From Syncephalis plumigaleata (lineage: Eukaryota > Zoopagomycota > Zoopagomycetes > Zoopagales > Piptocephalidaceae): a DNA stretch of 35,716 nucleotides. This document shows positions 21,301 to 34,900 of this stretch, in pieces (positions within the stretch are counted from its first letter, which is position 1; each line of letters starts with the position of its first letter). Position numbers and translations under genes: made by a program. Where the stretch lies: positions 1 through 35,716 of the forward strand of contig JAIXMF010000123.1 of assembly GCA_025201365.1 (NCBI GenBank). Direction: 5' to 3'. The notes under the pieces are model-generated. The model worked only from the letters and a program-made list of their open reading frames with translations, did no database searches and had not been told where the DNA came from.

Positions 21301-24300
21301 TGAGGATGGCAGTACAGGTGATGTTGCCTCATCCTTACAAGTTGCCGCGGACATGCTTGGTATACCCAAATGATGACTACTCGTATTATTGTTGAGTGTA
21401 CTGGCGGTCAATGTGGATGTACTACTATTATTCGGTACAGCAGCAGATGTAGAGGAAGGTGATGTTGCTGTTGCGGCTGTTGTCGCCGTCGGTGCTTGTC
21501 CCCAGAATCGTGTCAATTGATGTGGCGAATGAAGCGGTGACTTGATGACCTCCATTTCAGCAAATCGTTTAGGAATCGTAACGGTTACTGAAGCTGGTTT
21601 ACGTCGAGATGAAGATGAAGTGGAAGATGGCGGCGAAGATGGCGAAGATGGTGATGCCAGCTTATTACTACTAGTAGACTCGATTGGTAATGATGCAGAG
21701 TCATGCGATGGCTGTCTATCAAGTGACGTCATAGACAATGGTGGCATGCTCGTTGTAGTGCTGGGCGGACTCGACACCTTAATGGTGGGGGAACTCGATA
21801 ATGCCGTTGTTATATTGGACGATGTTGGACGATGAATGGCAATGGCATTAGATAATGGCAGTATTGATGTACTGGCTGATTTAGCATCTTGTCGATGTAG
21901 ACCTAATCGCCATGTTGGTGATACACTACTCGTTGCCGGTGTAGGTGGTGTCGATGGTAGTTCGATTACATCTGCCGCTGTAGTAGTAGTAGTAGTAGTA
22001 GTAGGCTGATTCATAGACCATGCTACAGTGGAAGGTAATGACTGCTGTTGTTGAACTTGTTGCTGCTGCTGCTGCTGTTCAACTAGACGTGAATCCCATT
22101 CAATACGTGCTTGTTCCGCCCTTTCCATCACTTGAATCATCGATTCTACTGCTTGTGCTTTAGCTACCACATACTGCTGTACATCACCGGCAATACGTTC
22201 GAGAATTGGATCAAAGGTCGGTGGTTTCTTCCAATTCATTAATTCGATTAACGATTTACGTATTGACTCGTGTCGCTTAGTGATCGATGCCATCATATCC
22301 ACTATACCCTCGTCGTTATCCAACGGTGGTGACATCCATAATGTATTGATATCGGGCATGGGAAGAGCGATCGCTGCCTCTAATGTAGCAATAAAGTAAT
22401 TGATGACCGTTTCCTTTTGTCGATTAGCTTGCTCTTCCAATTGCCGTTGTTGCTCGGCACGTCGTTCTGCCATTAACTCGGCGGCAATCTCGTCGCCTAC
22501 ACGCATCGATGTGCTACGTCCGTGTCGTCGAAGTAAGCGTGCATTCCTAGCTGCAACATCAAGATTACTCGATCCACTACCGGTACCGCCACTAATAATG
22601 GCTGAACCATCTCGATTCACTGCCGATCCCATGGCAGGTAAATGAGAGATACCGACCATCGGTTGAGAAGGAGTACGCGAGAATGATAGTTGCGGTGGTC
22701 TTAGTTGACTTGTACCAGTACCACTAATCGATCCATCTGGTCTACTAATTGGAGATGGTAATGGTGATGTAGGTGCTGCCGGATGTTTCGACTTGTCCTC
22801 CTTTAACAATCCAATAAGTCGATGCCACACCTTCTTTTGTTTACCGATTTGAGCTCGAATACCCCGAGCAGCTGGGAATAACGAGGCTTGTAGACTGCCC
22901 ATACGACCACGTTGATGCGGTTGATGCGTCGAATGATTACTACCAATGCTACTTGTCGAGGAACGACGTGATAGTGATGCACCACCACCATTACTATTAG
23001 CAGGACTAGGAGTGTTCAAATCGCTTGTAGTTAATGAAGGTGTCGTTGTAGTAGCAATGGCAGTAGTACTATTAGTAGTAGTAGCAGTAGCTGCATTACC
23101 ACTATTGATGGCAGAAGCACTTGGTGTTTCTTGATAGAATTCCTTGATTTGCTTCTTTAATTCGCGTAGCGTATCATTCACCAGCTGCACCTCCATTTCC
23201 GATCGATGCACTTCAACACATAATGCTGAATGTTGCTCGAATATAATAGGCGATACGTGTTGTTCACAGACACGACATAGTACAGGAGGTGGCACCACTA
23301 TTTCAGGCATCGACTCTCGTGCCATAGATGGACTGTTGAAGGAGTCAACAGTATAATCGCTATCCTCCATACCATCTGTTTCCATGTCACCGCTCATACC
23401 ACGATCGACCTCATCGTCTAGACCCTCATCTTCAAGATCGTATTCATTGGGTGTACCACCGTGAATGGGTTCCATCGTCGAGCCTGCTTCATGAGGACGT
23501 ATAACCCAAAGAGTATGACTGGGTAGGCCTTGTGCATCGTACATTAACATGCCTTGTCCTTCCATTTCACGATCTAGTCGTGTAGATGATGCCAATGATG
23601 TATCCATTCCTGTATTTTCATTAACATCATTCGTTTCACATAATAAATGGAATTGCACTTCAATGGTCTGCGAATCATCTTGTAATAATCGCTCTGTTGC
23701 TTCATCAAATACATTATGATCCATCGAGGCTAACCATTGACTGATAGGTGTACCCATGACTTCATCAGGATCGGATCTAATGAATCATTATTAGTATCAT
23801 CACAATTGTTATTACTAAGTTCACTTACCCTAATACTTGTTCCCAACTAGGACTAACATACTGCATCGTGAGATCATCAAGTGTCAACTCCATAAGAATA
23901 TTCGTGTATTGCGCCTCCTCTGCCTTGGCTCGTAATGCCATTAGATCCTCCTTATTAGCCACCGGTGGTGATAATGGTGTACGATGTGATGAGGTACCGG
24001 TAGGCATTGTTGCACTACGAGGTACACGACGACGTGGTGTACGACGTGTTTTAACACGAACAGCAACAGATGGACGACGTTGTCGACGGAAATTCATAGG
24101 CATACTCGAATTGTTACTACTACTATTATTATGCATCATAGAAGGAGATGATAATGCAGTACCAGCACCCATGGAAGTAGGTGTACCTAATACAGGTGTT
24201 GCTGTACCCGAACTACTAGGTGACCCGTAACTACCGGCTATAGTATAATTAGCAAATGATAATGGCATAGCAGGTAGATGAGGTGAAGCAATAGATGGGA

Positions 24301-27300
24301 TCATCATAGAAGGATGATGACTGCCACTACCGCTACCGCCATTACTACTACTAATACTGGATCCCGAGCCTGCCCTAGAACGATCACGTCGATGACGACC
24401 TCGTTTCGAGGTTGACTTGGCCATAGCCATGGATAGTCCACTTGGTCCATGATAGCCACCATTATTGCTATTACTATTGCTATGAACACCGCCAGTGAAT
24501 GTGGACATGGCATGAGGTGGTGATTGCGTACCACTTAACGGCATGATATAGTCACGAGCCCATGCGGATGTGGTAGCAACGGCAGGTTGACGTTCAGCAT
24601 CCCATACCTCGACTACTCGACAGAATGTTGCCACCACCATTAGAGCGCGTAGTAACAAGTCACGACCAGGCCAGTCGGGATTAGCCTGCCATCCATCAAC
24701 GAGGCATTGCAAACGTTCTACGTAATGAGCACACGAACGAGCTGCCTCTTCTGCATTGGCAGATATCACTTGTTGTGCCACTTCAATGAGATCCTGTAGA
24801 TTTTGAATGAATGGTGATCGCTGTGCCGAAGGTGGAGGTGGAGGTGGATGTAAAGGTGACGTTGAACTAGAAGGAGATATACCCGCTGTATTGATGGCTA
24901 GACTACGCGATTGACGCAATGGCGAGGGTAATAAACGCGTACGCGATAATCCAACCGGTGACGATGGTTGTGATGATTTAGCAGATTTCGATGTATTTGG
25001 TGTAGTAGTACCACTAGCACTAGTATTGATGGTTAAACCTGACACTGCCCTAGTAGGAGGACTAGTACTATTAATATCATTACTGCCACTACTACTAGCA
25101 ATGACTTGTTGTTGTTGCTGTTCAGCATGGAATTGTGCCAATTGCTCTGCTAATAATCGACCAGGTGCACTTGGTCGTCGTCCACTCGCTGCACGTAGTT
25201 GTTGATGTGTTAAATGAATAGGTGACGGTGGTAGATAGGTGGGTATGGTAATTGCAGCAGAAGGATTATTGCTACTGGCACTGGTACTCACTTCATTAGT
25301 ATGATCTGGTGTATCCAATACTAATGAAGATTTACTCGAATTAGATGACTTTTTACGACTTGAACGTTTCTTCTTCTTATTCTTTGAAGTGGGAGGAGAT
25401 GGTGTAACAATGGCTCCTCTTACGATAGAAGCTGCTGTTGCTGCTGTAGCGGCTAGTGAGGATGATTCATCTACTGGACTTGCTGATCTAACATCGACAG
25501 ATGCATCGAATGCATTTAATTCCGTTGTTGGAGTTGTTGTAGATCCAGATGCTGTTGCTTTAGGTAATGCAAATGGTTCTAATACCAAATGTTCCATCTC
25601 GGTGACCAATGATGATTTATCACGACTTTGTCGTTTACCATTCTCCTCCTCCTCCTCTAGCACTTGCTCTAATGATAACAGCGGATTCTTATGACAAGAT
25701 GATGACGACGATGCTGGTACTAGAATAGATGCATCATTGTCGTGTTTACTATGTCGATCCTTCTCCTGTGTAGATTCATCATTGTTGATAGTTGACGAGT
25801 CATCTAAGGCTGCCGCTAATGCTGTCGACGATGACATAATCTCAGGTGACGATATGATCGCGGTAGAGCTGGCTAATCTCAACTCTCGATCTAAATGTCG
25901 ATTCAATCCATCGATAATCCAGGCTAGTTCATAGTCGCAGGTACGTTTCGCCTTTTCAACATGTCGCCATAACTTTTCCTTACGTCCTTGTTTACGCTGC
26001 CAATTGCTACTAGGTGGCAGTTCAAATGTGGCAGCATCAGGATAATTAGGACCGGGTATAGGAGTAGTCTGAGTGCGTTGTGTTGCAATAGCGCGCGATG
26101 CAAGCATCCTAGATAACTCTTCCGCCAATCCACTAAATAAATATATTAGTAAATATTCATAATTACATGGACGTGTCTATTACCTTTGTTGTAGGGAAGT
26201 TGCATTTGATTTTACTATATTCATGGAGGAGGATAAGCTTTGCTTTAGTACTTTACGCCACCATTCTGGCAGATCAACTCCTAAACGATCACGTAGCTTC
26301 TTCTTAGTTAGCGCGTCTACTTCATCGTCCAACCAATTGGGCCATGGTATACGAGTCAATTCCGCTTTAATCGTTTTGGCGGATAGTGCTGCACGCTGCT
26401 TCCTCGCTTTATCGCCCTTAACCGAGCGGATAGTGGTAGGCCAATGGTGTAGTTTACCCAAACGAGATGAGCGTAGAATGGACGCGTAACGTTCAGTGTC
26501 AAGATGAGTGTCTACGGATACTGGCACGTATGAAACGGATGGACGACGATTACGTTCATCACGTCGTTGTAGCTTGTTTAATGCTTCTAAAAGAGCATCT
26601 GCCGGAATACAAGCATCATGCTCGGAAAGAATGGCATGAATCGATGGTGTTGCCGCGTTAGTGCCAGTAGTATTACTCGTAGCAGTACTCGTACCACCAG
26701 TAGATGATAACATCGAGGGATTACCTCTACTATTGGCACGACTTCTACCTCCAGTGCTACTTCTACTCATTTTACTTGTTGTAAAAGTAGTGGGTGTTGC
26801 ACTAGTAGCTACACCACCACCACCACCACTACTACTTGTGAATCGTTCATTCATTACCGCATCATCGGTTGAACCACGTTCCATAGACCAACCACGCGAT
26901 CTACGTGGTAATTGACCATGATTGAATAAGGATGATGATGATGACGATGTCGATAAATGGGATGTAATTGATTGATTTCTATGACGTGGACTCATTGGCG
27001 CAGATAAATCGGCTGTCGAATGATAGTGATGATGATGATGATGCGAGCTAGGAATAGGCATCGATGGCATACGTCGATGTCCTCCACCACTGCTAGGACG
27101 AGTAAGGGTGGAGGCTAGTCTAGCGGCATTATTATGACTATTACCGAGATTACTTGGATAAATGGCTGCTGTTCCTCCTGCTCCTCCTGCTCCTCCTATT
27201 CCCGCACCAAAACCTTGATGTAACTGACCAATAGTGGAGTGTCTACGCGAACGAGGTGATTTCAGCGGTGATGACATGGTCGATGACGATAATGGCGGGC

Positions 27301-30300
27301 TATGCGGTGAAGAAGAATGAAAGGTCGATTGAGTTACCCATTCACTGTTACTTGTCGTGTCAACTGATAGATTCAATGGTCTACTATGATGTGGTGGAGA
27401 TACTGATGGTGATGGGGGAGTACCAACAACTACTATTTGATTATTGCCACTATTACTACTATTGAGCATATCCAATTGAGATCGTCTACGTGGATTACCC
27501 GATAATGGACTCGATGAACGAGGTGTATTAGCCAGCTTATTTACATTTCTATGAATGACCGTAGGAGTAGTCATGTTATTACTAGTAGCAATACTAGCAC
27601 TAGTAGTAGCAGTAGCAGTAGTAGCAGTAGGATTTGCTATTTGCGCAGCCGGTGTATAGATGGGTGGATCGGTAGCTGATCGGTGTGGACGCTGTCGGAA
27701 TAGTGCACTCGATTCATGAGATCTTTCACTTGATGGTGACTCTGCTGGAATTGAAGATGATCCCGATGGACTGGAGGACATGGTCCATAATGATAATGAC
27801 GTCGGACTAGTAGCAGTGTTTGCCCTAATTGGCGGTGATCTTAATGAAGTAGATACAGATAAATGACGAGGATTCATACGTTCATTATGATGTTGCTGCT
27901 GTTGAACTGAATCATTGGTTGTTGTGGCATCTTGCGACGTGAACGAGTAGGACAATGGTGATGGTCTCGTTAATGCTGACACGTCCATACTCTTTGGCCG
28001 TGATGCTGCTCGTCTAGGTACAGGCGATGATGACGACGATGATAGTGACAACGATGGTGACGGTGACGGTGAAGGCGATGAGGATAGTGCAGGTGATCCG
28101 GCAGATTCACGTAGACGACTACCTCTCACTGCAATAGCTGCTACTTCATCATTAAGGTCGCTAGAGTATCGACTAGACATGGATAGATCGGTAGTATTCG
28201 TAGTTGCCATTTGTTGATTACGAGACAATGATGATGTCGTAGTAATTGTATCATTGTTGTTGTTGCTAGTTGCTGACATTGTTTCTTTGCTAGATTTCTG
28301 TTCTGCAAGAGCTGAATTCAATGACTGAGACGATGAAGGCGATGTCGATAAAATGGAATCAAACATTATGGGCGATGTTCGTAATTTTACCGACAAGTCT
28401 TTTGACGTATTAATCGGTATAGCATTCAAATTATCAACATGTAATGTATTGGCAGACAATGATTGTTCCGCATCAGTAATGGCTGTGTCTTTATCCATGT
28501 TCATCTCACTTGTGTCCTTTAATGTAGGGTCTAGTAAGCCATGTGGTTTAACACCAGTCACCGGTGCGCTAGTAGTTGTAGGTGAAGTGGGTAGAATAGG
28601 TAATACACGTTGAGCCATGGCTGAACGTGGTGTTGGAGCCACCATAGTTAAAGTGGATGTGGATGATGATGATGACGAGGTTGCCGCTGTTGGTGCTGTG
28701 TTAGCCTCAAACTTGGCACTGTCGTCATTATCATCGGTCAACGATGATGATAGTGAACTGGTTAATCTAGCTGAATCTTCCGCTAAAATAGCACTTAAAC
28801 TAGATACCGCTGCTGCTGCCGATAATAACTGTGCCGATGGTTGTGGTGAGGGACAACCTCGATTTGATCCAATGGTAGAGTCCTGATTACTAGAATGCAC
28901 GACAGTTAGGAAATCGGTCTGACTGTCAGACGTGTTACGCCTCGACTTGCGTTGTTGCAACTCTTGATAGGCAAGCTGTTGTTCGATAGCACGATCGCGT
29001 GACTTTTCACGTATACTATGCTCTGATGAAACACTGCCACGTCTACTCTTACGTCCACGCCTAGATCCACTATTAAGGCTTGGACTGGATATGCCGGCCG
29101 AACTCGAGGGGCTAGCGTTTAGCGTAGTGTCCGTGTTATGCCTGCGTATAACTGCATCAATGACCGCTGGATCTAGAACAGGCGGTGGTTCAGCAAGTCC
29201 CTCCCAATCACCTGAGGCCGAGGTTAATACGGACATGGCACGTGGTGTGGTGGCTCGTTTTAGCGACACGCTACGCCGTGACATTGGAGGTGCTGGTAGT
29301 ACACCGCCGCTAAGGCTACCACCCACACCTGAAACCATATCGATAACAGGGAAACTACTGGTGGTAGGCGTGGTGGTGGCTGATGTCGCCAACGAGGAAC
29401 GTCGTCGTTGCATTACAGGTGGTGGCAACGAGGAGAAACTATTAAGATCGGCTGCCGATCCATTAGCCGAACTATTAGTGTAGAATGGACCTGATAATGG
29501 CGACTCGCTACCAGCACCGCCAGTACCACCACCACGAGATGAAGTCGATGTACGTCTAGAATTACTCGGATGAAACCGACGAGATGGTGATCGTACATGA
29601 CTATTATTTATAATACTGCCGGTAGCAGATGCAATAGTAGACGTAGAGGCTGCCAGTAATAATTCGGCATCTGAATCCGTTGATGAAACTGATGCTCGAC
29701 TACGCGGACGTACGAGTAATGGTTCCGGTATTGGAACAGACCTTAAACGTGGACTAGCTGAAACGGGTGAGTTGTAGCCGGATCCACTACCGCCACCTGT
29801 TGCATTACTCATAATGGCATTGACCGATAGACTGGATAGCATGGAAACATTCGATGAGTTGCGTCGATGAGCAGTGTCAATGGGTCGTATTGATCGATGA
29901 GATGGCAGTTGACTCGATGACGCTGGAGCCGATGACGCTGAAGCTGAGGCCGATATAGGCTGTGGAGATAGAGGAGTAAGCGATCGTTGTGATGTATCGC
30001 CGCCAGTCATCGAGCTATTCTGACTATTAGCTGGCGATGTCTTCACCGTTAATGACGGATGTGTTCGATGATGCGACGATGTGATCGCTGAATTGGGACT
30101 GGATCCACCAGCTAAGAGATGTCGTTGTAACATAGACGATGACACGCTTGCATGATAATCCGTATCTTCAGCAGTTGTAGTTGTCGCAGCGACCGGTGAT
30201 TGATCATGTGTATTCACCGGCACAGCCGGCGTAGATAAATGACGACTATCCGTTGTAGTCGACGTTGTCGATGTAGTTTTCGAGTTAACCTTGGATGATG

Positions 30301-30481
30301 GTAAACTAGAACTACGCGTATTACTACTAGTATTATTACTATTATTACTGCTACTGCTGTTACTGTTGCTACCCGATGCTAATGATGACTGCTCATTTTC
30401 CTGCTGTTGTTGTTGCTGTTGCTGCTGTTGCTGCTTAGCTGCTCGTTTCTCAGCAGCCTTTTTCTCTCTCCTTTTTAACAT
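18361..30481 (-). CDS. RIM15-like giant kinase: PAS, zinc finger, AGC-like kinase, response regulator
   Basis: Five coding exons on the minus strand (30481-26184, 26132-23829, 23776-20831, 20759-20114, 20055-18361) join in phase to about 3,962 residues, over twice yeast Rim15 (1,770). Rim15/Ppk18/Cek1 kinases promote quiescence through endosulfine and PP2A inhibition, downstream of TOR, PKA and Pho85. Most of the first 2,100 residues are Ser/Thr/Pro/Gln-rich, with conserved blocks near 1290-1430 (LGKLHHWPTTIRSVKGDKAR, IPWPNWLDDEVDALTKKKLR). A PAS-like domain spans about 2160-2260 (YVSPSWEQVLGSDPDEVMG). A C2HC finger follows (C2368, C2371, H2383, C2387). The kinase runs from 3059: GAFGSVYLAKK, K3089, HRDLKPDN (D3184), DFG (D3202), GTPDYLAPES (3377). 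About 165 Ser/Gly-rich residues separate DFG from GTP. A receiver domain (3833-3950) ends the protein with D3840/D3841, phospho-acceptor D3885 in FMDVVMP, T3916 and K3934 all present. The ATG is the first after an in-frame TAG. Confidence 0.93.
30388..30434 (-). repeat. CAG/CAA run coding polyglutamine
   Basis: Eleven consecutive Gln codons (mixed CAG and CAA) near residues 17-27 of the RIM15-like protein. Other CAG/CAA runs lie at about 22046-22080 and 25108-25122 in the same gene. The mix of codons suggests slow rather than runaway expansion. Confidence 0.75.
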
Positions 30482-30499
30482 AGTCCAGCGTTTCTTTGT

Positions 30500-30576
30500 C
30501 TAGTTCAGGTACAAATAATCAATGGGTCAGTCATAGCTGTATTGATTTCGCCATTATAACGCGTATTAATGCTTAC
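30500..30576 (-). other. Probable 5'-UTR intron of the RIM15-like gene
   Basis: On the minus strand a GTAAGC donor (30576) and a CTAG acceptor (30500) bracket 77 bases, 18 bases before the ATG at 30481. Joining the flanks gives in-frame stops upstream (TAA before CAGTACAAG) and no earlier ATG, so the intron would be in the leader and the start codon unchanged. Confidence 0.45.
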
Positions 30577-31493
30577 CTTGTACTGATATTAGAATTATTG
30601 ATGAGTAGGCACTACAGAAGGTAAAGATTGTTGAAGGTTGCACACGAAAGTCACAACCATTCAAACTTCGCAAAAGAACCGAATGCGAGGAGAAAGGAAA
30701 GGAAAAGGCGATGTTAGTGCCCCATGCACCACTTGTAAACGATATCAATATATAAATAGATATATATCGATATATACGCTTGAGTAAATAAAGAGAAAGA
30801 GAGAAAGCGAGAGAGGACACACACTAAATAAACAAGATATTGATGGTTAGCACGAGTTGTTATAGATAAAAAGAAATAGATAATATAATAGGTTCATCGA
30901 AAAGGTACAGGCGGGAGAATAGCCAAGTAAGTAAGTAAGTAAGCACGAGCGCGCGCGCACTATTCAACTTTTAGCGAATCGCCTTGTCCATTCCCGTCTT
31001 CATTGACCAATTCACCTATTTCTTAATATAAATAATAATAGCTTACCTAGTGAACTACTAATACAATACAGTGTGTATTCACTGCAGGAATAAACTATTT
31101 CGGCAAACAGACGATGCGTTCGAGGTATGTATGTATGAAGTGTGTGTGTGTGTGGTATGCCAGATTCAGACTACTATTCAATGGCAGTATACTTGCTAAA
31201 GGCAACAAGTACCAATAGATGTATCCAATAAACGCGATGCACTCGAATAAAGATCGTTCTTATTGGTTTGCCACTGCTAAAATACGCAATGAGTAATAGG
31301 AGAGTGTGCTAATGCACAACAAGTAGAGTGCGATGAAGGATGCGATGAAAGGTAAGGGTAAGTGATAGTGTAGTGTTGACGCACACGCATATACACGCAT
31401 GCCACGGAGAGAAGCGAAATAAAGAGTTAAAGAGAGAGTTAAAGGGTGGATGAACGCATGAATCGGTGCGTGTGTGTGAAAAGTCATTTGGTC

Positions 31494-31495
<2 letters not shown>

Positions 31496-31524
<29 letters not shown>
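31496..31524. repeat. (TG)n microsatellite
   Basis: About 14 uninterrupted TG dinucleotides in the region between the RIM15-like gene and lipin. Confidence 0.88.
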
Positions 31525-31525
<1 letters not shown>

Positions 31526-31967
31526 GATTCCACCTAAATGCATGATGTTTTCTTTTTTGATCTCAGTTCTTTATTGTCATTGAAATATCATTTAATATAC
31601 AGTTAACTAATCCCTTAGTATGAATAATTGTAGGCTATGAAATGATATACAATGTATATACCTAAATTCTGCTACATTGTGTCACTTGAGATGTCAAGTC
31701 AAGTATCCGTTATTGCTTTGACTCATCACACAAATATTATGTATTAAATTAACAAAAAAACGCAAGTTCCTCTGACTACCATTCTATTAATTGTACACAT
31801 TAGTGAATAATAACTACATCTAATAACATGGTTACTAATTATCCAGTTTTACTAATGATTTATTACAATATAAGTAAAGAAGCTATAGTAAGTAGTAATA
31901 ATAGCTCACAATAGAAGTTATTAGATAATTCAAAATAAACTTGATAGTAATGCGTATCATTTTTATA

Positions 31968-34900
31968 TCATGAGTATTGACGTTGATATTGTAGATTAGT
32001 ATGGAATGCGGATAAATCAATATTAGTAGGCACACTATCATTGATCTCCTCTTCCTCTTCCTCCTCCTCTTCTGATGGTTCAATATCTCATTATGCTGAC
32101 TGTTTGTGTCAATCTGTCCTGTCTACGCATTTTGTATTTCTCCTTGAGTGAGGCTTGATTAGATTTAGATCGTGTGGTCAATGTATCAATGTCATCCTCT
32201 CCATCTTCATCATCTCCATCTTCATTCTCTGACCAATCAAGCGGTGCTTGGTGTTGATGATCATCAATGGCCTCGGAAATGCTGTGCTGATCATAAGAGG
32301 TGTGATGTGGCATTAGTTCATCCACTATTAATTTATCGGACGGGTCGATAGCAGTATTAGATGCACTAGTAGTCTTATAATTGGATGCATTCTCTTCGTT
32401 ATCCGACTCGGGTTTGGGCTCTTCCTCACGAATCTGTCGTCGACTACGCATGCGTACAAGGCTGCCAATGACACCGAGACGAGAACTGCCGCTTTTACGC
32501 TTTGAATTGCTACTAACAGGCAATGATGATGCTTTCATACTTTCTCGATTAATGGTATCCGATAATTCCTTGTCATTAATGGCATTGGCAGATTTTACAC
32601 TGGACGGTAATGATGTAGATGGTTTAGTAAGTGCAGCGAGTTCAATGTCTGGCAAGGGTGCCTTCCAGAAGTTATAGTCGTTATACTCGTCCTCTAATTT
32701 AGTGGTCACCGGTGGGAATATTTGATCGACAATATCATTGAGTGACACATAACTAGACAAAGAAAGAAAGCAAAGTAAGCAATAATGTATCATCTAGTTA
32801 TACTAGTACACCTACGAAGATCTGAATCCAGGCAATAGTTCACGTCTTAAATCACCATTATAATCGATGGTAAAGATACGTGAGGCGGGTACATCCACAC
32901 TACGATACGAAAGTGCATCCGTAATACGATTACCGAAACCAGCGTAGAATGGATTCTCACCATTAAATAGTCGTTTAATATCTCGTAAGCATGCCATCTT
33001 GAACACCTCTGGTTTACGTAATATCACCTCACTATAGAATGGTAATTAGTAATATTTCCTATGATGATCATGCTACATTGCTCTATTTACCGATGGAAAG
33101 ATGTGAATAGTCTATCGGGTGACATCACCACAGGTCCATCTGGAAGTTGATACTGGCCTTGCTCAACACTGCGTAGATAGTCGCGTGTGGAATCAGCCTA
33201 ATCAATCAATGTGGCATAAATATATATATATATAATATTATGTCATGTAACACAAATAAATCGATCACTTACTTGTCCAATAGCACGCGATGTAAGATAC
33301 ATGATATGATAACCATTACGTACAATATCCGTGTACAACTTGGCCACACCAGGATGCGTCCAATCTTTGCCTACCATTGTGAATAAATGACCCAAAGCAT
33401 CTGATCTAATAGTGTATAATGCATGCAATAAAACGTCAATCATCATGTTACATTCTATTGTATCGCATACTTACTTTGTAATCGTGCCATCGATATCTGA
33501 CACTATCAGTTGATGTTATGCTTCCATAGGAATATCTTGGCTGCACAAATAGCATTGCCGGTTGCCACTTTAAACGTTATCGTGTTGGTGCCAGGTTTCA
33601 AATCCAATTGAGTCTATGGATGCATGTATTAAACAAGTAAGTTATTTAGTAAATGACATAGATGTCATCATTAATGACTGCTTACAAGTTGATCCGAGGT
33701 CAATCGTAATGTTTTAGCATAGGATACAGGTGATCGTTTCTAATAGTACAATTACAAATGATTAGCAAATTCCTCATTGACATGTCATGCAATTCTACTC
33801 ACTTTAACACGTCTATTAGGTGTGGGATAGGCCAATGGAGCAGCAGCAGCACCACCAGTAGAAGTAGCACCAGTAGAAGTAGCAGAATCTGGAAATACCG
33901 TCGATGATGACGATGATGGTTGTGGTGGCGGTGAAGTCGTTCTACTCCACCATGTTCGCCATCCACCCGATCCTTCCACTTGTGGCTTCTGTTGCTGTTG
34001 TCGTTGTGCCTGCATTTGCATCTGTTGTCGATGCTGCTGTTCTAGCAATGCAGGCGGCAATAGATCACCATTAGCGAATGCCACAATGGTCTCCTCGGGC
34101 AATGCACGTTGAAACACCAATAGTGACATAATGACAGGAGCAGCTGTCATCCAGCTGTAGTAGCGACCATTATAACGTACTACCATACGATGATCGTAGA
34201 GCAAGGCTGGATGTTGTTCAAATGTTCGATAATCGATAATATGTCGATTAAATAGTTGCTCATTATAGTGCTAAATAGAATGAGATAATTAACAACTAAT
34301 AGATATAATAAAGCCTTACGCTTACTTACCTCATCCTCATTTAATTCACCAATATCACATAGTGACAACTCAAATGTATGCTGTACACCATCGACTGTAA
34401 ATGAATGAGGCGTATAGATAACTGACTTTGATACCTCTGGCTCATCATTCCATTCATCATTGCCGGTCTTTTCTGGTAACTGACCCCAATTCCAATGCCA
34501 TTGATCTTCTCCTGTCGATGTATGATCACGATACTAAATAGACAAGTCAGCATGGATAGTATAATATATATAATAGCGATTATATGATACATTACCTCGA
34601 TTTCCGTATCACTTAATGGACTTGTAGATCGTTGATATGGCAATATACTAAAATAGCATATTAATATAAATATATATAATTAAATATAGCATAGTGTTAC
34701 TAATTACCCTTTGTGCGCTGATGATTCATGCAATTCTAGTTCCGTATCCGAGGTTGGTTCCTTTATTCGAGTTTCTACTAGTTCATGAATACAATTAGTA
34801 ATCAATTTCTACATAAACTATGAGATATATATATATGTCTACCTGATTCATTCTTCTTTAGATTCATTTCAGATAAATGTCTAAACTGACTTGAAGCAGG

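Larger units (their letters stand above)
30482..31967. other. Long intergenic region: RIM15 promoter side and lipin 3' side
   Basis: About 1.5 kb without a supported gene. It contains GAGAAAGAGAGAAAG-type purine runs (about 30791-30813), a (GTAA)n run at 30926-30943 followed by GCGCGCGC at about 30950, a (GT)n run near 31140-31153 and a longer one at 31496-31524. The open frames here are low-complexity or AT-rich and lack family resemblance. Confidence 0.6.

Noticed and set aside
21542-21835. Open frames on the + strand opposite the RIM15-like gene (also at 24304-24534 minus, 25389-25694, 28353-28886, 29091-29483)
   Set aside because: They are shadows of low-complexity coding sequence with repeated triplets, none with a recognisable domain.
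30566-30820. Possible extra N-terminal coding exon for the RIM15-like protein
   Set aside because: Joining through the donor at 30576 in the needed phase meets an in-frame TAA and gives no upstream ATG, so it was treated as leader.
31260-31487. 75-aa minus-strand frame in the RIM15-lipin gap
   Set aside because: Repetitive composition (TGTG, GAGA) and no motif; it more likely belongs to intergenic or leader sequence.
32080-32793. Reading the last lipin exon from its first ATG as a separate gene
   Set aside because: The stretch before YVSLNDIVDQ is intron; the exon joins in phase to FRSS of the preceding lipin exon.
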